In this document: piece by piece, positions 47,621 to 58,500 of the stretch | Numbering within the stretch: the stretch's first letter is position 1 | Layout of the letters: each line of letters begins with the position of its first letter | NCBI RefSeq assembly: GCF_002931555.1 | Contig: NZ_PSTZ01000006.1 | Location: forward strand, 248,001-312,000 | Reading direction: 5' to 3' | Source of the DNA: Pseudoclavibacter sp. RFBB5 | GTDB lineage: Bacteria > Actinomycetota > Actinomycetes > Actinomycetales > Microbacteriaceae | DNA length: 64,000 nucleotides | Program-made: the position numbers and the translations under genes | Notes under the pieces: model-generated | What the model was told of the DNA's origin: nothing | The model's input: only the letters and a program-made list of their open reading frames with translations | The model's database searches: none

Positions 47621-48529
47621 TTAGTAGCGGTCGACCGCTGGCTGCGAGACCGTGGTTCCGGAGGAGCCGAGGTTGTAGTCGAAGATCGACTGCCACACGT
47701 CGCCGCCCTCTTCGAGGGTCGTGTTGAAGTGGTCGCGGAGCGCGTCGTCGCCCTTGGCGAGGCCGATGCCGTAGAGCTCTTCGCTGAAGGGCTCGCCGAC
47801 GACCTTGAGCTGCTCAGGGTCCTGAGCCGCGTAGCCGATGAGGATGGCCTCGTCGGTCGTCACTGCATCGACCTGGCCGTTGAGGAGCGCCTCGACGCAC
47901 TGCGAGTACGTGTCGAACTCGGTGGTCGTGACCTCTGGGTAGTTGTCGCGGATGTTCTGGATCGGCGTCGAGCCGGTCGCGGAGCAGACGTTGACGCCGG
48001 CGACGAGGTCGTCGACACCCGTGATCTCGGAGTCGGCGCCGACGAGGAGGCCCTGTCCGGTCTCGAAGTACGGACCGGCGAAGTCGATCTGGTCCTTTCG
48101 CTTGTCGGTGATGGAGTAGGTGCCGACGTAGTAGTCGATGTCGCCGTTGGAGATCGCCTGCTCGCGGTTGGCGGAGGCGATCGGCTTGAACTCGATGTTC
48201 TCCTCGGAGACGCCGAGCGATGCGGCCATCCAGCGTGCGACGTCGACGTCGAAGCCGGTGCGCTCACCGGTCACTGCGTCGAGGTAGCCGAGGTTCGGCT
48301 GGTCTTCCTTGACGCCGACGACGACCTTGTCGCCGCGCGCCTTGATGGCGTCGAACGTGGGCGAGCCTTCGATCGCGACGTCCGTCGCGACCTCGAAGAC
48401 GGGTGCTTCACCGGTCGTGGTGCCTTCGTCGCCGCCTGCAGCGGGCGGGGCGCCTTCGGCGCATCCGGTCAGTACGAGTGAGGCCAGGATGCCTGCGCCG
48501 AGAATGGCGCTGAGCTTGGTCTTTCGCAT
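47621..48529 (-). CDS. gluB: Glutamate-binding lipoprotein GluB type
   Basis: The extracellular solute-binding protein of the importer, 302 residues. A lipoprotein signal peptide ends in the lipobox LTGC with Cys23 as the expected lipidated residue. A short Gly/Thr-rich linker follows, then a type 3 (PBPb) binding domain with GVKEDQPNLGYLD and the FDVDVARWMA block, and FAGPYFETGQGLLV. The ligand is presumed to be glutamate or a related acidic amino acid. It is followed by hairpins that may set its expression above that of the permeases. Confidence 0.9.
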   Translation of the reverse strand: MRKTKLSAILGAGILASLVLTGCAEGAPPAAGGDEGTTTGEAPVFEVATDVAIEGSPTFDAIKARGDKVVVGVKEDQPNLGYLDAVTGERTGFDVDVARWMAASLGVSEENIEFKPIASANREQAISNGDIDYYVGTYSITDKRKDQIDFAGPYFETGQGLLVGADSEITGVDDLVAGVNVCSATGSTPIQNIRDNYPEVTTTEFDTYSQCVEALLNGQVDAVTTDEAILIGYAAQDPEQLKVVGEPFSEELYGIGLAKGDDALRDHFNTTLEEGGDVWQSIFDYNLGSSGTTVSQPAVDRY

Positions 48530-48596
48530 TTCTTCTCCTTCTGTTGGAAGTCTGTCTGGTCCTGGAGGACGGTCGGGGCGCGGTCCGCGCCTGCCG

Positions 48597-49346
48597 TCAG
48601 TGGGTGATGAGCTTGGAGAGGAAGTCCTTGGCGCGGTCGGTCTTCGGGTGCGTGAAGAAGTCCTCAGGCGCCTGGTCTTCGAGGATCTGGCCGTCGGCCA
48701 TGAAGACGACCCGGTCGGCCGCCTTGCGGGCGAAGCCCATCTCGTGGGTCACGACAATCATCGTCATGCCCTCCTTCGCGAGATCGACCATGACGTCCAG
48801 GACCTCGTTGATCATCTCGGGGTCGAGGGCGCTCGTGGGCTCGTCGAAGAGCATGACCTTCGGCTTCATGGCCAGTGCGCGGGCGATCGCGACACGCTGC
48901 TGCTGACCACCGGAGAGCTGGGCAGGGAACTTCGCCGCCTGGTGGCCGATGCCGACGCGGTCGAGAAGCGCCTTTGCCTCTTTCTCGGCGTCGGCCCTCG
49001 AGAGCTTGCGGACCTTGATGGGGCCGAGAGCCACGTTCTCGAGGATGGTCTTGTGCGCGAAGAGGTTGAAGGACTGGAAGACCATGCCGACGTCGGCGCG
49101 GAGCGCGGCGAGTGCCTTCCCTTCCTTGGGCAACACCTTCCCGTCGATCCGGATTTCCCCCGAGGTGATCGTCTCGAGTCGATTGATCGTGCGGCACAGG
49201 GTCGACTTGCCGGAACCGGAGGGCCCGATGACGACGACGACCTGACCGCGCTCGACGTTGAGATTGATGTCCTTCAGGGCGTGGAATTCACCGTAGTGCT
49301 TCTCGACGTGATCAACGACGACGAGGGGCTCGCTCTGATTTTGCAT
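48597..49346 (-). CDS. gluA: Glutamate/amino-acid ABC transporter ATPase GluA type
   Basis: The cytoplasmic ATPase of the importer, 249 residues. Walker A is GPSGSGKST (near residue 38), followed by a Q-loop (MVFQSFNLF), signature LSGGQQQR, Walker [13 protein letters not shown] and an H-loop (VVTHEMGFA). It is the first gene of the unit; ATG 49346 is chosen at [10 protein letters not shown] with GGAATCG upstream, rejecting an extension toward pheS. The intergenic region to pheS (274 bp) must hold divergent promoters; only the pheS -10 is convincing. Confidence 0.92.
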   Translation of the reverse strand: MQNQSEPLVVVDHVEKHYGEFHALKDINLNVERGQVVVVIGPSGSGKSTLCRTINRLETITSGEIRIDGKVLPKEGKALAALRADVGMVFQSFNLFAHKTILENVALGPIKVRKLSRADAEKEAKALLDRVGIGHQAAKFPAQLSGGQQQRVAIARALAMKPKVMLFDEPTSALDPEMINEVLDVMVDLAKEGMTMIVVTHEMGFARKAADRVVFMADGQILEDQAPEDFFTHPKTDRAKDFLSKLITH

Positions 49347-49606
49347 GGAGCGATTCCACCACAGCGTCAGACTGCGCGGTTGCCTATTTCTCGCTTTCGC
49401 AACGAGATGGTTACCTGATTGGTGCACGTCGGCCACAATTTCGGTGCTCATGGATACACCTGGACCCTGGAAGATCGCCGGATTCACGCGGATCCTGATC
49501 GAGGAACGGGACGAAGCCGCGTTCTCCCGGAGGCCCCGACACGCCTCGTCTCACAGTGTGAGAAAAGCGGATCCATGGTTCTGGAGCCGTTGTCCACTGC
49601 GTTCGC

Positions 49607-49612
49607 TAAACT
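49607..49612 (+). promoter_or_regulatory. -10 element for pheS
   Basis: TAAACT lies 8 nt before the pheS GTG. The mRNA would be leaderless or nearly so. The rest of the 274-bp gap to gluA shows no clear motif. Confidence 0.45.
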
Positions 49613-49620
49613 CGACCCTT

Positions 49621-50667
49621 GTGTCTGACGCCTCATCGAACCCCATCACGCAGGAAGCCGTCGGCTCCGCGGTCGACGCGGCACTCGCCGCCATCGCCGC
49701 GGCGCCCGACCTGACCGCACTCAAGCGCGTGCGCGCCGAGCACCTGGCGGAGGGTTCGGCGATCGCGTCGCTGAACGCCGCCATGCGCTCCGTCCCCAAG
49801 GAGAGCAAGAAGGAAGCCGGTCAGCTCATCGGGCAGGCCCGCAGCCGGGTCAACGAGTCCTTCGCCGCTCGCGAGGGGGAGCTGGCCGAAGCTGAGGCCG
49901 CCGCGCGTCTGGCTGCGGAGACCGTCGACGTCACGCTCGCGCGACCCGCTCGCGGAACGGGAGCCCGGCATCCGCTCACCGTGCTGCAGGACCGGGTGAG
50001 CGACATCTTCGTCGGCATGGGCTGGGAGATCGCGGAGGGGCCGGAGCTCGAGAGCGAGTGGTTCAACTTCGACTCGCTCAACTTCGACGCTGACCACCCG
50101 GCCCGAGCCATGCAGGACACCTTCTTCGTCGAGCCCGCCGACCGGCACCTCGTGCTGCGCACCCACACGTCGCCCGTTCAGATGCGCTCCCTCATCGAGC
50201 GCGGCGTGCCCCTCTATGTGCTCGCACCGGGTCGCACCTACCGCACCGATGAGCTCGACGCGACGCACACGCCGGTCTTCACGCAGTTCGAGGGCATCGC
50301 GATCGACAAGGGCCTCACGATGGCTCACCTTCGCGGCACGCTCGAGCACTTCGCGACGTCGATGTTCGGCGACGAGGCCCGCATCCGTCTGCGCAACAAC
50401 TACTTCCCCTTCACGGAGCCGAGTGCCGAGATGGACATCTGGCACCCGGGGGCCAAGGGCGGCCCGCGCTGGATCGAGTGGGGCGGATGCGGCATGGTGC
50501 ACCCCAACGTGCTGCTGGCGGCCGGTGTCGACCCAGAGGAGTACCAGGGCTTCGCGTTCGGCATGGGCGTCGAGCGCACCCTCATGTTCCGCAACGCGCT
50601 CACCGACATGCGAGACATGGTCGAGGGCGATGTCCGCTTCAGCACTCAGTTCGGAATGGTGATCTAA
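49621..50667 (+). CDS. pheS: Phenylalanine-tRNA ligase alpha subunit
   Basis: The class II catalytic subunit of the (alpha-beta)2 enzyme charging tRNA-Phe; 348 residues. The N-terminal coiled-coil tRNA-binding part (about 1-100) is followed by the catalytic core with motif 2 (RTYRTDELDATHTPVFTQFEG), the Phe-pocket region WIEWGGCGMVHP and motif 3 FGMGVERTLMFR. The GTG at 49621 gives the normal length; the longer open frame runs back through the gluA promoter region. pheT begins 2 bp after the stop. Confidence 0.96.
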   Translation: MSDASSNPITQEAVGSAVDAALAAIAAAPDLTALKRVRAEHLAEGSAIASLNAAMRSVPKESKKEAGQLIGQARSRVNESFAAREGELAEAEAAARLAAETVDVTLARPARGTGARHPLTVLQDRVSDIFVGMGWEIAEGPELESEWFNFDSLNFDADHPARAMQDTFFVEPADRHLVLRTHTSPVQMRSLIERGVPLYVLAPGRTYRTDELDATHTPVFTQFEGIAIDKGLTMAHLRGTLEHFATSMFGDEARIRLRNNYFPFTEPSAEMDIWHPGAKGGPRWIEWGGCGMVHPNVLLAAGVDPEEYQGFAFGMGVERTLMFRNALTDMRDMVEGDVRFSTQFGMVI

Positions 50668-50669
50668 TC

Positions 50670-53237
50670 ATGCGCGCTCCACTCTCCTGGCTCCGCGAGT
50701 ACGCGGAGATCCCCGCCTCGGTGTCCCCGGCATCGGTGCTCGATGCCTTCGTTCGTGTCGGGCTCGAGGACGAAGCCGTGCACGGCACGCAGCTGCAGGG
50801 CCCCATCGTCGTGGGTGAGGTGCTCTCGGCCGAGCCCGAGCCGCAGTCGAACGGGAAGACCATCAACTGGTGCCAGGTGCGTGTTGCGCCTGAGGGTCAG
50901 CTCGCGGCCGATGGCGGTGCGGATGTGCGCGGCATCGTCTGCGGCGCGCATAACTTCGGCGTGGGCGACTCGGTGGTCGTCACGCTTCCCGGCGCCGTCC
51001 TTCCGGGCGATTTCGCCATCGCGGCCCGGAAGACGTACGGGCATGTGTCCGACGGCATGATCGCGTCCCAGCGTGAGCTCGGCATGGGCGACGACCACGA
51101 GGGCATCATCGTGCTTTCCAGGCTCGGCGTCAGCGCGACCCCGGGCACCGATGCCATCGAGCTGCTCGGCCTCACCGAGCAGGCCGTCGAGGTCAACGTC
51201 ACCCCCGATCGCGGCTACGCGATGTCGATCCGCGGCCTCGTCCGGGAGTACTCGAACGCGACCGGCGTCGCCTTCAGCGATCCCGCGCTGCGACCGCAGC
51301 TCGAGGCGATCCTGGCCGAAGCCGTCGCCGCTGACGCGCAGGATGTGCGCGTCCCGGTCTCGGTCGACGATGACGCCTCCGTGCGGGACCAGCCGATGGC
51401 CCCCGTGTTCGTCGGCCTCGTCGTCGAGGGCATCGACGCCACTCGGCCGACGCCGACCTGGATGGCCCAGCGACTTCGCCTCGCGGGTATCCGTCCGCTC
51501 GGCATCGCCATCGACATCACCAACTACGTGATGCTCGAGCTGGGGCAGCCCATCCACGGCTACGACCTGGACAAGCTGCGCGGCGGCATCCGGGTGCGGC
51601 GTGCGGCGGAGGGGGAGCAGCTCACGACCCTCGACGGCAAGGAGCGCACGCTGAGCGCCGAGGACATCCTCATCACCGACGATCGGGGACCGATCGGTCT
51701 GGCCGGGGTCATGGGTGGCGAGGAGACCGAGCTCAGCACCGAGACTCGCAACGTGTTCATCGAGGCCGCGTCGTTCTCACCGATCTCCATCGCGCGCACC
51801 GCGCGCAGGCACAAGCTGCCGAGCGAGGCCTCGCGTCGCTTCGAGCGTCGCGTCGATCCCCGCGTCGCGCAGCCGGCCGCGGCACGCGTCGCGGAGCTGC
51901 TGGTCGAGCACGCTGGCGGACGTGTGATTCGTGCGGGAAGCGTCCACGAGCAGATCCCCACCCCCGAGTCGCTGATCCTCCCGGTTGATGCCGCGTCTCG
52001 CATCATGGGCGTCGACTACTCGCTCGACGAGACGATCGGTGCGCTGCGTGCCGTGGGCTGCGAGGTCTGGGAGGAAGCGGAGGGGCTCCTCGGGGTCACC
52101 GTTCCGAGCTGGCGCGGCGATCTCACCGAGCCGGTCACGCTCGTCGAGGAGATCGGGCGCCTGTGCGACTTCGAGCGCATCCCGTCCCGCCTCCCCGTCG
52201 CCCCTCCCGGGCGAGGGCTGACCCGTGAGCAGCGCCTGCGTCGGGCCGCGGCGGATGTCCTGGCGGCGTCCGGTGCCGTCGAGGTGCAGAGCTACCCGTT
52301 CGTCGCCGAGGCGGACACGGTCACGTTCGGCCGACCGGATGCTGGCGAGGTGGCGGCGGTCAAGCTCGCCAACCCGCTCGACCCGCGTGCCGCGTGGCTC
52401 CGGACGAGCCTCCTGCCCGGACTCCTCACCATCGCGCACCGGAACGTGTCCCGTGGCCTCACGGACCTGGCGATCTTCGAGACGGGCACCGTCTTCAAGC
52501 CGGAGTCCGGGGTCGTGTACGGCGTCGATGAGGTGCCGTCGGTCGCCGTTCGACCGACTCCCGAGCGCATCGCGGAGCTCGAGGCCGGCCTGCCGCCACA
52601 ACCGCGGCATGCTGCCGGCATCGTGCTCGGACAGCGCGAGCCCAAGCGCCCCGGCCACGCCCCGACCGCCGCGTCCTGGGAAGACGCACTCGAGCTGGTC
52701 GCACAGCTCGGCCTCGCGACCGGCGCGGACATCCAGGTGAGGCAGGGGACACACCGCGCGTTCCACCCGGGCCGCTGCGCGGAGCTGTTCCTGAGCTTCG
52801 GCGTCGATGAGATCGTCGTCGGCTTCGCGGGCGAGGTGCACCCCGACATCGCTGAGGGGGCCGACCTGCCACGCGTCGTCGCCGCGTTCGAGGTCGACCT
52901 CGACGCGGTCATCGACCTGGCACGGCGCGAGGTGCTGCCGGAGCCCATCTCCACCTTCCCGGCAGCCACGCAGGACCTGAGCCTCGTCGTGGACGCGACT
53001 GTTCCCGCGGCCGCCGTGTCGGCGGCTGTGACCGAAGGTGCCGGTGCGCTGCTCGAGCAGCTCACCATCGTCGACGACTACCGCGGCGCGGGGCTCGAGG
53101 ACGGGCAGAAGAGCCTGACGTTCGCGCTTCGCTTCCGCGCGACCGACCGCACGCTGACGGCCGCCGAGGCGAGCGAGGCCAAGGAGTCGGGCGCCATGCT
53201 GGCGGCCGAGCGTTTCGGCGCGACCATGCGCGCCTGA
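50670..53237 (+). CDS. pheT: Phenylalanine-tRNA ligase beta subunit
   Basis: The large editing and tRNA-binding subunit, 855 residues. Domains in order are an N-terminal region with an inserted EMAP-like tRNA-binding fold (about 40-160), B3/B4 editing domain (about 215-400, GQPIHGYDLDKLRGGI), B5 domain, the class II-like catalytic fold remnant, and a C-terminal ferredoxin-fold anticodon-binding domain (about 760-855, PISTFPAATQDLSLVVD). The ATG lies 2 bp after pheS, so the two are co-translated in equal amounts. A hairpin terminator follows. Confidence 0.96.
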   Translation: MRAPLSWLREYAEIPASVSPASVLDAFVRVGLEDEAVHGTQLQGPIVVGEVLSAEPEPQSNGKTINWCQVRVAPEGQLAADGGADVRGIVCGAHNFGVGDSVVVTLPGAVLPGDFAIAARKTYGHVSDGMIASQRELGMGDDHEGIIVLSRLGVSATPGTDAIELLGLTEQAVEVNVTPDRGYAMSIRGLVREYSNATGVAFSDPALRPQLEAILAEAVAADAQDVRVPVSVDDDASVRDQPMAPVFVGLVVEGIDATRPTPTWMAQRLRLAGIRPLGIAIDITNYVMLELGQPIHGYDLDKLRGGIRVRRAAEGEQLTTLDGKERTLSAEDILITDDRGPIGLAGVMGGEETELSTETRNVFIEAASFSPISIARTARRHKLPSEASRRFERRVDPRVAQPAAARVAELLVEHAGGRVIRAGSVHEQIPTPESLILPVDAASRIMGVDYSLDETIGALRAVGCEVWEEAEGLLGVTVPSWRGDLTEPVTLVEEIGRLCDFERIPSRLPVAPPGRGLTREQRLRRAAADVLAASGAVEVQSYPFVAEADTVTFGRPDAGEVAAVKLANPLDPRAAWLRTSLLPGLLTIAHRNVSRGLTDLAIFETGTVFKPESGVVYGVDEVPSVAVRPTPERIAELEAGLPPQPRHAAGIVLGQREPKRPGHAPTAASWEDALELVAQLGLATGADIQVRQGTHRAFHPGRCAELFLSFGVDEIVVGFAGEVHPDIAEGADLPRVVAAFEVDLDAVIDLARREVLPEPISTFPAATQDLSLVVDATVPAAAVSAAVTEGAGALLEQLTIVDDYRGAGLEDGQKSLTFALRFRATDRTLTAAEASEAKESGAMLAAERFGATMRA

Positions 53238-53275
53238 CGGACGCACGAACTCCGAAGCACGAACTCGAAACAGAG

Positions 53276-53304
53276 ATCGCCCGGCCCCGATGGGGCCGGG
53301 CGAT
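53276..53304. terminator. Terminator after pheT
   Basis: A 13-bp perfect stem (53276-53288 with 53292-53304) with a GAT loop lies between the convergent pheT and sufU stops. Confidence 0.8.
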
Positions 53305-53343
53305 GCTGTTCCGCGTGGAGCGGCGTTGCACGCTGGGGGAGAC

Positions 53344-53799
53344 TCAGTGCTCGCGGGCGACCGACGCCTCGTTGAGACTCGCCTCGAGGGCCACCCAGGC
53401 GAGCATGGCGCACTTGACGCGCATGACGAACTTCGAGACGCCCTGGAACGCGACCGCGTCCTCGAGCAGATCCTCGTCCGGCTCCGAGCCGTCCCGGGTC
53501 CGGAGCATGAGGCGGAACGCGGCGACGAGCTCCTCGATCTCGGCGGTGGTCTTGCCGATCGCGAGCTCGCTGAGCACCGACGCGGAAGCCATGGAGATGC
53601 TGCATCCGTCGCCCTGCCACGCGAGCTCCGAGAGACCGGTGCCGGCTTCGTCGAGCTTCACGCGCACGGTGATCTCGTCACCACAGCTGGGGTTGCGTTC
53701 GAAGTGCTCGGCCTCGGCGTCAGCGAGGGGACCATCGCCAGACCGCTTCTTCGAATGCTCGAGGATGAGCTGCTGATAGAGGCCGTCGAGCGCGCTCAC
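53344..53799 (-). CDS. sufU: SUF system sulfur-transfer protein SufU
   Basis: A zinc-containing IscU/NifU-like protein that accepts persulfide sulfur from SufS; 151 residues. The ligand cysteines are in NPSCGDE (near residue 39), DGCSIS (near 66) and VKCAMLAW (near 129), with the insertion between them typical of Gram-positive SufU. It overlaps sufS by 4 bp and is downstream of it. The scaffold genes sufBCD are outside the window. Confidence 0.93.
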   Translation of the reverse strand: MSALDGLYQQLILEHSKKRSGDGPLADAEAEHFERNPSCGDEITVRVKLDEAGTGLSELAWQGDGCSISMASASVLSELAIGKTTAEIEELVAAFRLMLRTRDGSEPDEDLLEDAVAFQGVSKFVMRVKCAMLAWVALEASLNEASVAREH

Positions 53800-55136
53800 G
53801 CGTCCACTCCGAACCAGGCGCGGATCTGCCCGACCGCGAAGACGAACCGTTCGACGTCTTCACGGCTCGTGTAGAGGTAGCTGCTGGCGCGTGTGGACGC
53901 CGTGAGCCCGAGCCTCCGATGGAGGGGCTGTGCGCAGTGGTGGCCACCACGAACCGCGATTCCCTTCGAGTCGAGGAACTGGGTCACGTCATGCGAATGG
54001 ACGCCCGCGACCTCGAAGCTGACGAGGCCCGCGCGGGGCACGCCGGCTGGCTCGCCGATGATGCGCACGCCTGGAACGCCGGAGAGGCCGGCGAGGAGGA
54101 GCTGGCCCATCTCGGCCTCGTGGGACGCGACCGCATCCATGCCGACCGACTCGAGGTAGCGCACGGCCTCGGCGAGCGCGACGACCTGGGAGACCGGCTG
54201 CGTGCCGGCTTCGAAGCGCGTCGGGGGAGCCATGAAGTCGCTGGCCGCCATGGTGACGGTCGAGATCATCGACCCGCCTGTGCGGGCGGGCGGCAGCGCG
54301 TCGAGCATCTCGGCGCGCCCGTAGAGGACGCCGACGCCGTTGGGGCCGAGCATCTTGTGCCCGGAGAACGCGGCGAAGTCGACGCCGATCGCCGGGAAGT
54401 TCACTGGCAGGTGCGGCACCGACTGGCAGGCGTCGAGGACGACGATCGCACCCGCGTCGTGCGCGAGCTCGGTCAGGCGCTTCGCATCCGCGACCAGGCC
54501 GGTCACGTTGGAGACGTGCGCGAAGGCGAAGACCTTGGTCCGCGAGGAGATGAGGGCGGCCGCATCCTCGACGCTCCAGGTCCCACGATCGTTGACCGGC
54601 ACGTAGACGAGTGTCGCGCCGGTGTCCAGCGCCAGCTCCTGCCACGGCACCAGGTTGGCGTGGTGCTCGGCCTCGGTGATGAGGATCTCGTCGCCCTCGC
54701 CGATCGCCAGGCGTGTTGCCCGTGGTCCGCCGCGGCCCGCGCTGGCGATGCGGATGCCACCGGTCACGAGGTTGATGGCGTCGGTCGCGTTCAGCGTCCA
54801 GGAGATCTGCTCCGGGGCGGCGCCGACGAAGGCGGCGACAGTCTCGCGAGCATCTTCGAAGGCGACCGTCGAGAGGGCCGCGAGCGTGTGCGCCCCGCGA
54901 TGGACGGCCGCGTTCTCGTGCTCGAGGAAACGCCGCTCGACCTCGAGAACCTGAGTCGGCCGCTGTGACGTCGCGCCGGAGTCGAGATACACGAGCGGCT
55001 CGCCGTTCACCTCCTGGTCGAGGATCGGGAAGTCTCGTCGCAGCTGGTTCACCCGTGTGTCGCTCAGCGCCTGGACCGCGGTCGGTGCCCCGTCGGCGCT
55101 CGTGGTGGAAGCTGCGTCTTCGGTGTTCAGTGTCAC
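53796..55136 (-). CDS. sufS: Cysteine desulfurase SufS
   Basis: A PLP-dependent enzyme releasing sulfur from cysteine for iron-sulfur cluster assembly; 446 residues. Features are [15 protein letters not shown] near the N terminus, the PLP histidine region [14 protein letters not shown], the PLP lysine in [10 protein letters not shown] (near residue 247) and the catalytic cysteine in [10 protein letters not shown] (near 400). An N-terminal extension of about 30 Ala/Thr-rich residues precedes the conserved domain. The sufS-sufU order and overlap show a functional desulfurase pair. Confidence 0.94.
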   Translation of the reverse strand: MTLNTEDAASTTSADGAPTAVQALSDTRVNQLRRDFPILDQEVNGEPLVYLDSGATSQRPTQVLEVERRFLEHENAAVHRGAHTLAALSTVAFEDARETVAAFVGAAPEQISWTLNATDAINLVTGGIRIASAGRGGPRATRLAIGEGDEILITEAEHHANLVPWQELALDTGATLVYVPVNDRGTWSVEDAAALISSRTKVFAFAHVSNVTGLVADAKRLTELAHDAGAIVVLDACQSVPHLPVNFPAIGVDFAAFSGHKMLGPNGVGVLYGRAEMLDALPPARTGGSMISTVTMAASDFMAPPTRFEAGTQPVSQVVALAEAVRYLESVGMDAVASHEAEMGQLLLAGLSGVPGVRIIGEPAGVPRAGLVSFEVAGVHSHDVTQFLDSKGIAVRGGHHCAQPLHRRLGLTASTRASSYLYTSREDVERFVFAVGQIRAWFGVDA

Positions 55137-55297
55137 GTCGTCCTCTCATCGGCATCGCGCCGCCGACGCGTGAACGTCGAGGCCTCAGCCTGTCAAGCCT
55201 ACGAGTGGAACGCGCGTGGCGCGCTCGACATTCCCGCAGGAGACGCCCCAGGAGGCGCCCGTGGGTCCGGTCGACCGTGGGTGGGGGTGGCACGGCC

Positions 55298-55303
55298 TAG
55301 GAT
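55298..55303 (+). promoter_or_regulatory. -10 element for argC (leaderless)
   Basis: TAGGAT ends 7 nt before the argC ATG at 55311. It favours this start over ATG 55302, which would lie inside the -10. Confidence 0.5.
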
Positions 55304-55310
55304 GAACGGC

Positions 55311-56360
55311 ATGGCTTTCTCCGTTGCAGTAGCTGGGGCGAGCGGGTACGCAGGTGGCGAACTCCTGCGCATTCTCGCCTCGCACCCCGAACTCGAGGTC
55401 CGCACCGTCACCGCGCACGCGAACGCGGGTGAGCGACTGCTGCGCGTGCATCCGCACCTCGCGAGCTACGCCGATCTGGTGCTCGAGCCGACGACCGCGG
55501 ATGTGCTTAGAGGGCACGACGTCGTGTTCCTGGCGCTGCCCCACGGAGCATCCGGGGCGATCTCTGCGGAGCTGGGGGAGGAGACGCTGGTCATCGACTG
55601 CGGAGCCGACCACCGCCTCGAGCGCGAGGAGGACTGGGCCGAGTACTACGGCGGCGACTTCTTCGGCACCTGGGCCTACGGCCTGCCCGAGCTCGAGCTC
55701 TCAGGGGCCGAGACCAAGCAGCGCGCGAACCTCAAGGGAGTCTCACGAGTCGCCGTCCCAGGCTGCAACGTCACGGCGATCACGCTCGCGCTCGCCCCGG
55801 CGCTCCACCGCGGGCTCGTGCAGCCGTCCGACCTCACCGCCGTCCTCGCCGTCGGCCCATCCGGGGCTGGCAAGAAGGCAGCGGTCTCGTTGCTCGGATC
55901 GGAGCTCATGGGCTCGGCCAACCCGTACGCCGTGACGGGCGGGCACAGGCACAACCCCGAGGTCAGGCAGAACCTCCGCCGCGCGGGTGGGGCCGAGGTC
56001 ACGCTTGCGTTCACCCCGGTCCTGGTGCCCATGGCACGCGGCATCCTGGCTACGACGACGGCGCGCCTGTCCGATGGCGTGGATGCGGCCCAGCTGCGCG
56101 CCGCCTATGAGGAGTCGTATGGAGCTGAGCGCTTCGTGCAGCTCCTCCCCGACGGGGAGTGGCCGCGGACCGGTGACGTGACCGGCTCGAACCGCGCATC
56201 CATCGGCATCGGTGTCGACGAGCGAGCGGGCAGGGTCGTCGCGGTCGCCGCGATCGACAACCTCGGCAAGGGCACCGCGGGCGCCGCGGTGCAGTCAGCG
56301 AACATCGCCCTGGGACTCGAGGAGTCGCTTGGCCTTCCCTTGGACGGAGTGGCACCGTGA
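55311..56360 (+). CDS. argC: N-acetyl-gamma-glutamyl-phosphate reductase
   Basis: The third step of arginine synthesis, reducing the acyl phosphate with NADPH; 349 residues. The nucleotide-binding [14 protein letters not shown] lies at the N terminus, and the catalytic cysteine motif is AVPGCNVTA (near residue 150). The later GHRHNPEV block is conserved. A longer open frame exists upstream, but the -10 element and family alignment support ATG 55311. It is the first gene of the arg cluster; the stop overlaps the argJ GTG. Confidence 0.95.
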   Translation: MAFSVAVAGASGYAGGELLRILASHPELEVRTVTAHANAGERLLRVHPHLASYADLVLEPTTADVLRGHDVVFLALPHGASGAISAELGEETLVIDCGADHRLEREEDWAEYYGGDFFGTWAYGLPELELSGAETKQRANLKGVSRVAVPGCNVTAITLALAPALHRGLVQPSDLTAVLAVGPSGAGKKAAVSLLGSELMGSANPYAVTGGHRHNPEVRQNLRRAGGAEVTLAFTPVLVPMARGILATTTARLSDGVDAAQLRAAYEESYGAERFVQLLPDGEWPRTGDVTGSNRASIGIGVDERAGRVVAVAAIDNLGKGTAGAAVQSANIALGLEESLGLPLDGVAP

Positions 56361-57520
56361 GCGTGACCGCAGCAGCAGGCTTCCGTGCGGCAGGTGTCGC
56401 CGCCGGCATCAAGTCGGAGGGGCGACGTGACGTCGCCCTCGTCGTCAACGACGGTCCGAGCGCGGCCTGCGCCGCCGTTTTCACCAGCAACCGATGCAAG
56501 GCCAACCCCATCCTGTGGTCACAGGAGGCCATCAGGGGCGGTTCCATCTCCGCCATCGTCCTGAACTCCGGCGGCGCGAACTGCTACACGGGCTCCTTCG
56601 GGTTCCAGACCACGCACCAGACCGCGGAGGCTGTGGCCGCGAAGCTCGGCATCGGAGCTGGCGACGTGCTGGTCTGCTCGACCGGGCTCATCGGCGTCGG
56701 CGACCAGAGCTTCCGCGACGGCGTCCTGCGCGGCGTCGAGCTCACGGCCGAGTCGCTTTCCGACACCGCAGAAGCGGGCGATGAGGCGTCGCTCGCCATC
56801 ATGACCACCGATTCGAAGCCCAAGCGCTCTGTGCGCCAGGGCGAGGGGTACGTCGTCGGAGCCATGGCGAAGGGTGCGGGGATGCTCGCGCCCGGGCTCG
56901 CGACCATGCTCGTCGTCATCACGACCGACGCCGACCTCGAGTCCGTGGCGCTCGACCGAGCGTTGCGGGCTGCGACGCGGGTGACCTTCGACCGTGTCGA
57001 CTCGGACGGCTGCATGTCGACCAACGACCAGGTCACGCTCATGGCATCGGGCGCGAGCGGCGTCACGCCAGATGAGGCGGCCTTCACGGCGGTGCTCACC
57101 GACGTGTGCGCCGACCTCGCACGTCAGCTGCAGCAGGATGCCGAGGGCGCGAGCCACGACGTGACGATCACGACGATCGGAGCCGCGACCGAGGAGGACG
57201 CGCTCGACGCATCACGGGCCGTCGCTCGGTCGAACCTCTTCAAGGCGGCCATCTTCGGCAATGACCCGAACTGGGGTCGTGTGCTCGCGGCGGTCGGCAC
57301 GACGGACGCGGAGTTCGACCCGCAGGCGCTGGACGTCACGATCAACGGCGTCATGGTCTGCCGCGCTGGCACTCCGCACGAGCCCGCAGAGCTCGTCGAC
57401 CTCACCCCGCGCGACACGAGCGTCCTGATCGACCTGCATGCGGGCGTCAGCGAGGCGACCATCCTCACCAACGACCTCACGCACGACTACGTGCACGAGA
57501 ACAGCGCGTACTCGTCCTGA
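56357..57520 (+). CDS. argJ: Bifunctional glutamate N-acetyltransferase/ornithine acetyltransferase
   Basis: Transfers the acetyl group from acetylornithine to glutamate, making the pathway cyclic; 387 residues. The protein self-cleaves at the conserved [14 protein letters not shown] segment (Ala-Thr bond, near residue 193), leaving a catalytic N-terminal threonine in the beta chain. The GTG start overlaps argC. Presence of ArgJ means a separate ArgE is not needed. An 89-bp gap with a small hairpin separates it from argB. Confidence 0.95.
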   Translation: MSVTAAAGFRAAGVAAGIKSEGRRDVALVVNDGPSAACAAVFTSNRCKANPILWSQEAIRGGSISAIVLNSGGANCYTGSFGFQTTHQTAEAVAAKLGIGAGDVLVCSTGLIGVGDQSFRDGVLRGVELTAESLSDTAEAGDEASLAIMTTDSKPKRSVRQGEGYVVGAMAKGAGMLAPGLATMLVVITTDADLESVALDRALRAATRVTFDRVDSDGCMSTNDQVTLMASGASGVTPDEAAFTAVLTDVCADLARQLQQDAEGASHDVTITTIGAATEEDALDASRAVARSNLFKAAIFGNDPNWGRVLAAVGTTDAEFDPQALDVTINGVMVCRAGTPHEPAELVDLTPRDTSVLIDLHAGVSEATILTNDLTHDYVHENSAYSS

Positions 57521-57609
57521 CGAGCCACGCGAGTCGAGATGAGGAGCGGCAGCCGCCGAGCGGTTGCCGGACCAGCCCGACGGTTTCTGACCGGCCCGAA
57601 AGGGGCAGC

Positions 57610-58500
57610 ATGACCACTCCTGACCTGTACGAGAAGGCGACCTCCAAGGTCGAGACGCTCATCGAGGCGCTGCCGTGGATGCAGGAGTTCTCGGGTCGTG
57701 TCCTCGTGATCAAGTTCGGCGGAAACGCCATGGTCGACACCGAGCTGTTCGAGGCGTTCGCATCTGACATCGCGTTCCTGCGCTACGCGGGCATCAAGCC
57801 CGTGATCGTGCACGGCGGCGGCCCGCACATCTCCCGCATGCTCGGCAGGCTGCGCATTGAGAGCGAGTTCAAGGACGGCTACCGCGTCACCAGTGAGGAG
57901 GCCATGGAGGTCGTCCGCATGGTGCTCGGGGGCCAGGTAGCGCGTGAGCTCGTGGCGGCGATCAACGAGCGCGCTCCGATCGCGGTGGCGACCAGCGGAG
58001 AAGATGCCGGCCTGTTCCAGGCGAGGCGGAAGAAGCTCCTCGTCGACGGCGAGACCGTCGATCTCGGCCTCGTCGGTGAGATCGAGAGCGTCGACCCGAC
58101 GGTGGTCAAGGCCGACATCGCGGCCGGCCGCATCCCCGTCGTCTCGTCGATCGCGAGCGACATCGACACGCCCCGAAAGGCGCTCAACATCAACGCTGAC
58201 CGAGCCGCGTCGGCGCTGGCGCAGGCGCTCGGCGCGGCCAAGCTCATCATGCTCACTGATGTCGCGGGCCTGTACCGGGATTGGCCGGATGTCGACTCGC
58301 TCATCTCCGAGATCAAGCTCGAAGAGCTGCGTGCCCTGCTTCCGACGCTGTCGGCCGGCATGATCCCGAAGGTGCAGGCGTGCATCGAAGCCGTCGAGGG
58401 CGGTGTCGACCAGGCCGCGATCATCGACGGCCGGGTGCCCCATTCGATGTTGCTCGAGATCTTCACCTCCGAGGGCTTCGGCACCAAGGTCTCCGCCTGA
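57610..58500 (+). CDS. argB: Acetylglutamate kinase
   Basis: Phosphorylates N-acetylglutamate, usually the arginine-inhibited control step; 296 residues. Amino-acid-kinase motifs are VIKFGGNAM near the N terminus, [12 protein letters not shown] and the ATP-site region [14 protein letters not shown]. An N-terminal helix of about 25 residues precedes the core, the feature associated with arginine-sensitive hexameric enzymes, so feedback inhibition is likely but inferred. AAAGGGG precedes the ATG. A 9-bp hairpin (57547-57569) lies in the upstream gap. The next gene is argF, not argD. Confidence 0.95.
   Translation: MTTPDLYEKATSKVETLIEALPWMQEFSGRVLVIKFGGNAMVDTELFEAFASDIAFLRYAGIKPVIVHGGGPHISRMLGRLRIESEFKDGYRVTSEEAMEVVRMVLGGQVARELVAAINERAPIAVATSGEDAGLFQARRKKLLVDGETVDLGLVGEIESVDPTVVKADIAAGRIPVVSSIASDIDTPRKALNINADRAASALAQALGAAKLIMLTDVAGLYRDWPDVDSLISEIKLEELRALLPTLSAGMIPKVQACIEAVEGGVDQAAIIDGRVPHSMLLEIFTSEGFGTKVSA

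Noticed and set aside
49345-49620. 92-residue upstream extension of PheS
   Set aside because: It spans the gluA-pheS intergenic region; the TAAACT element and family length favour GTG 49621.
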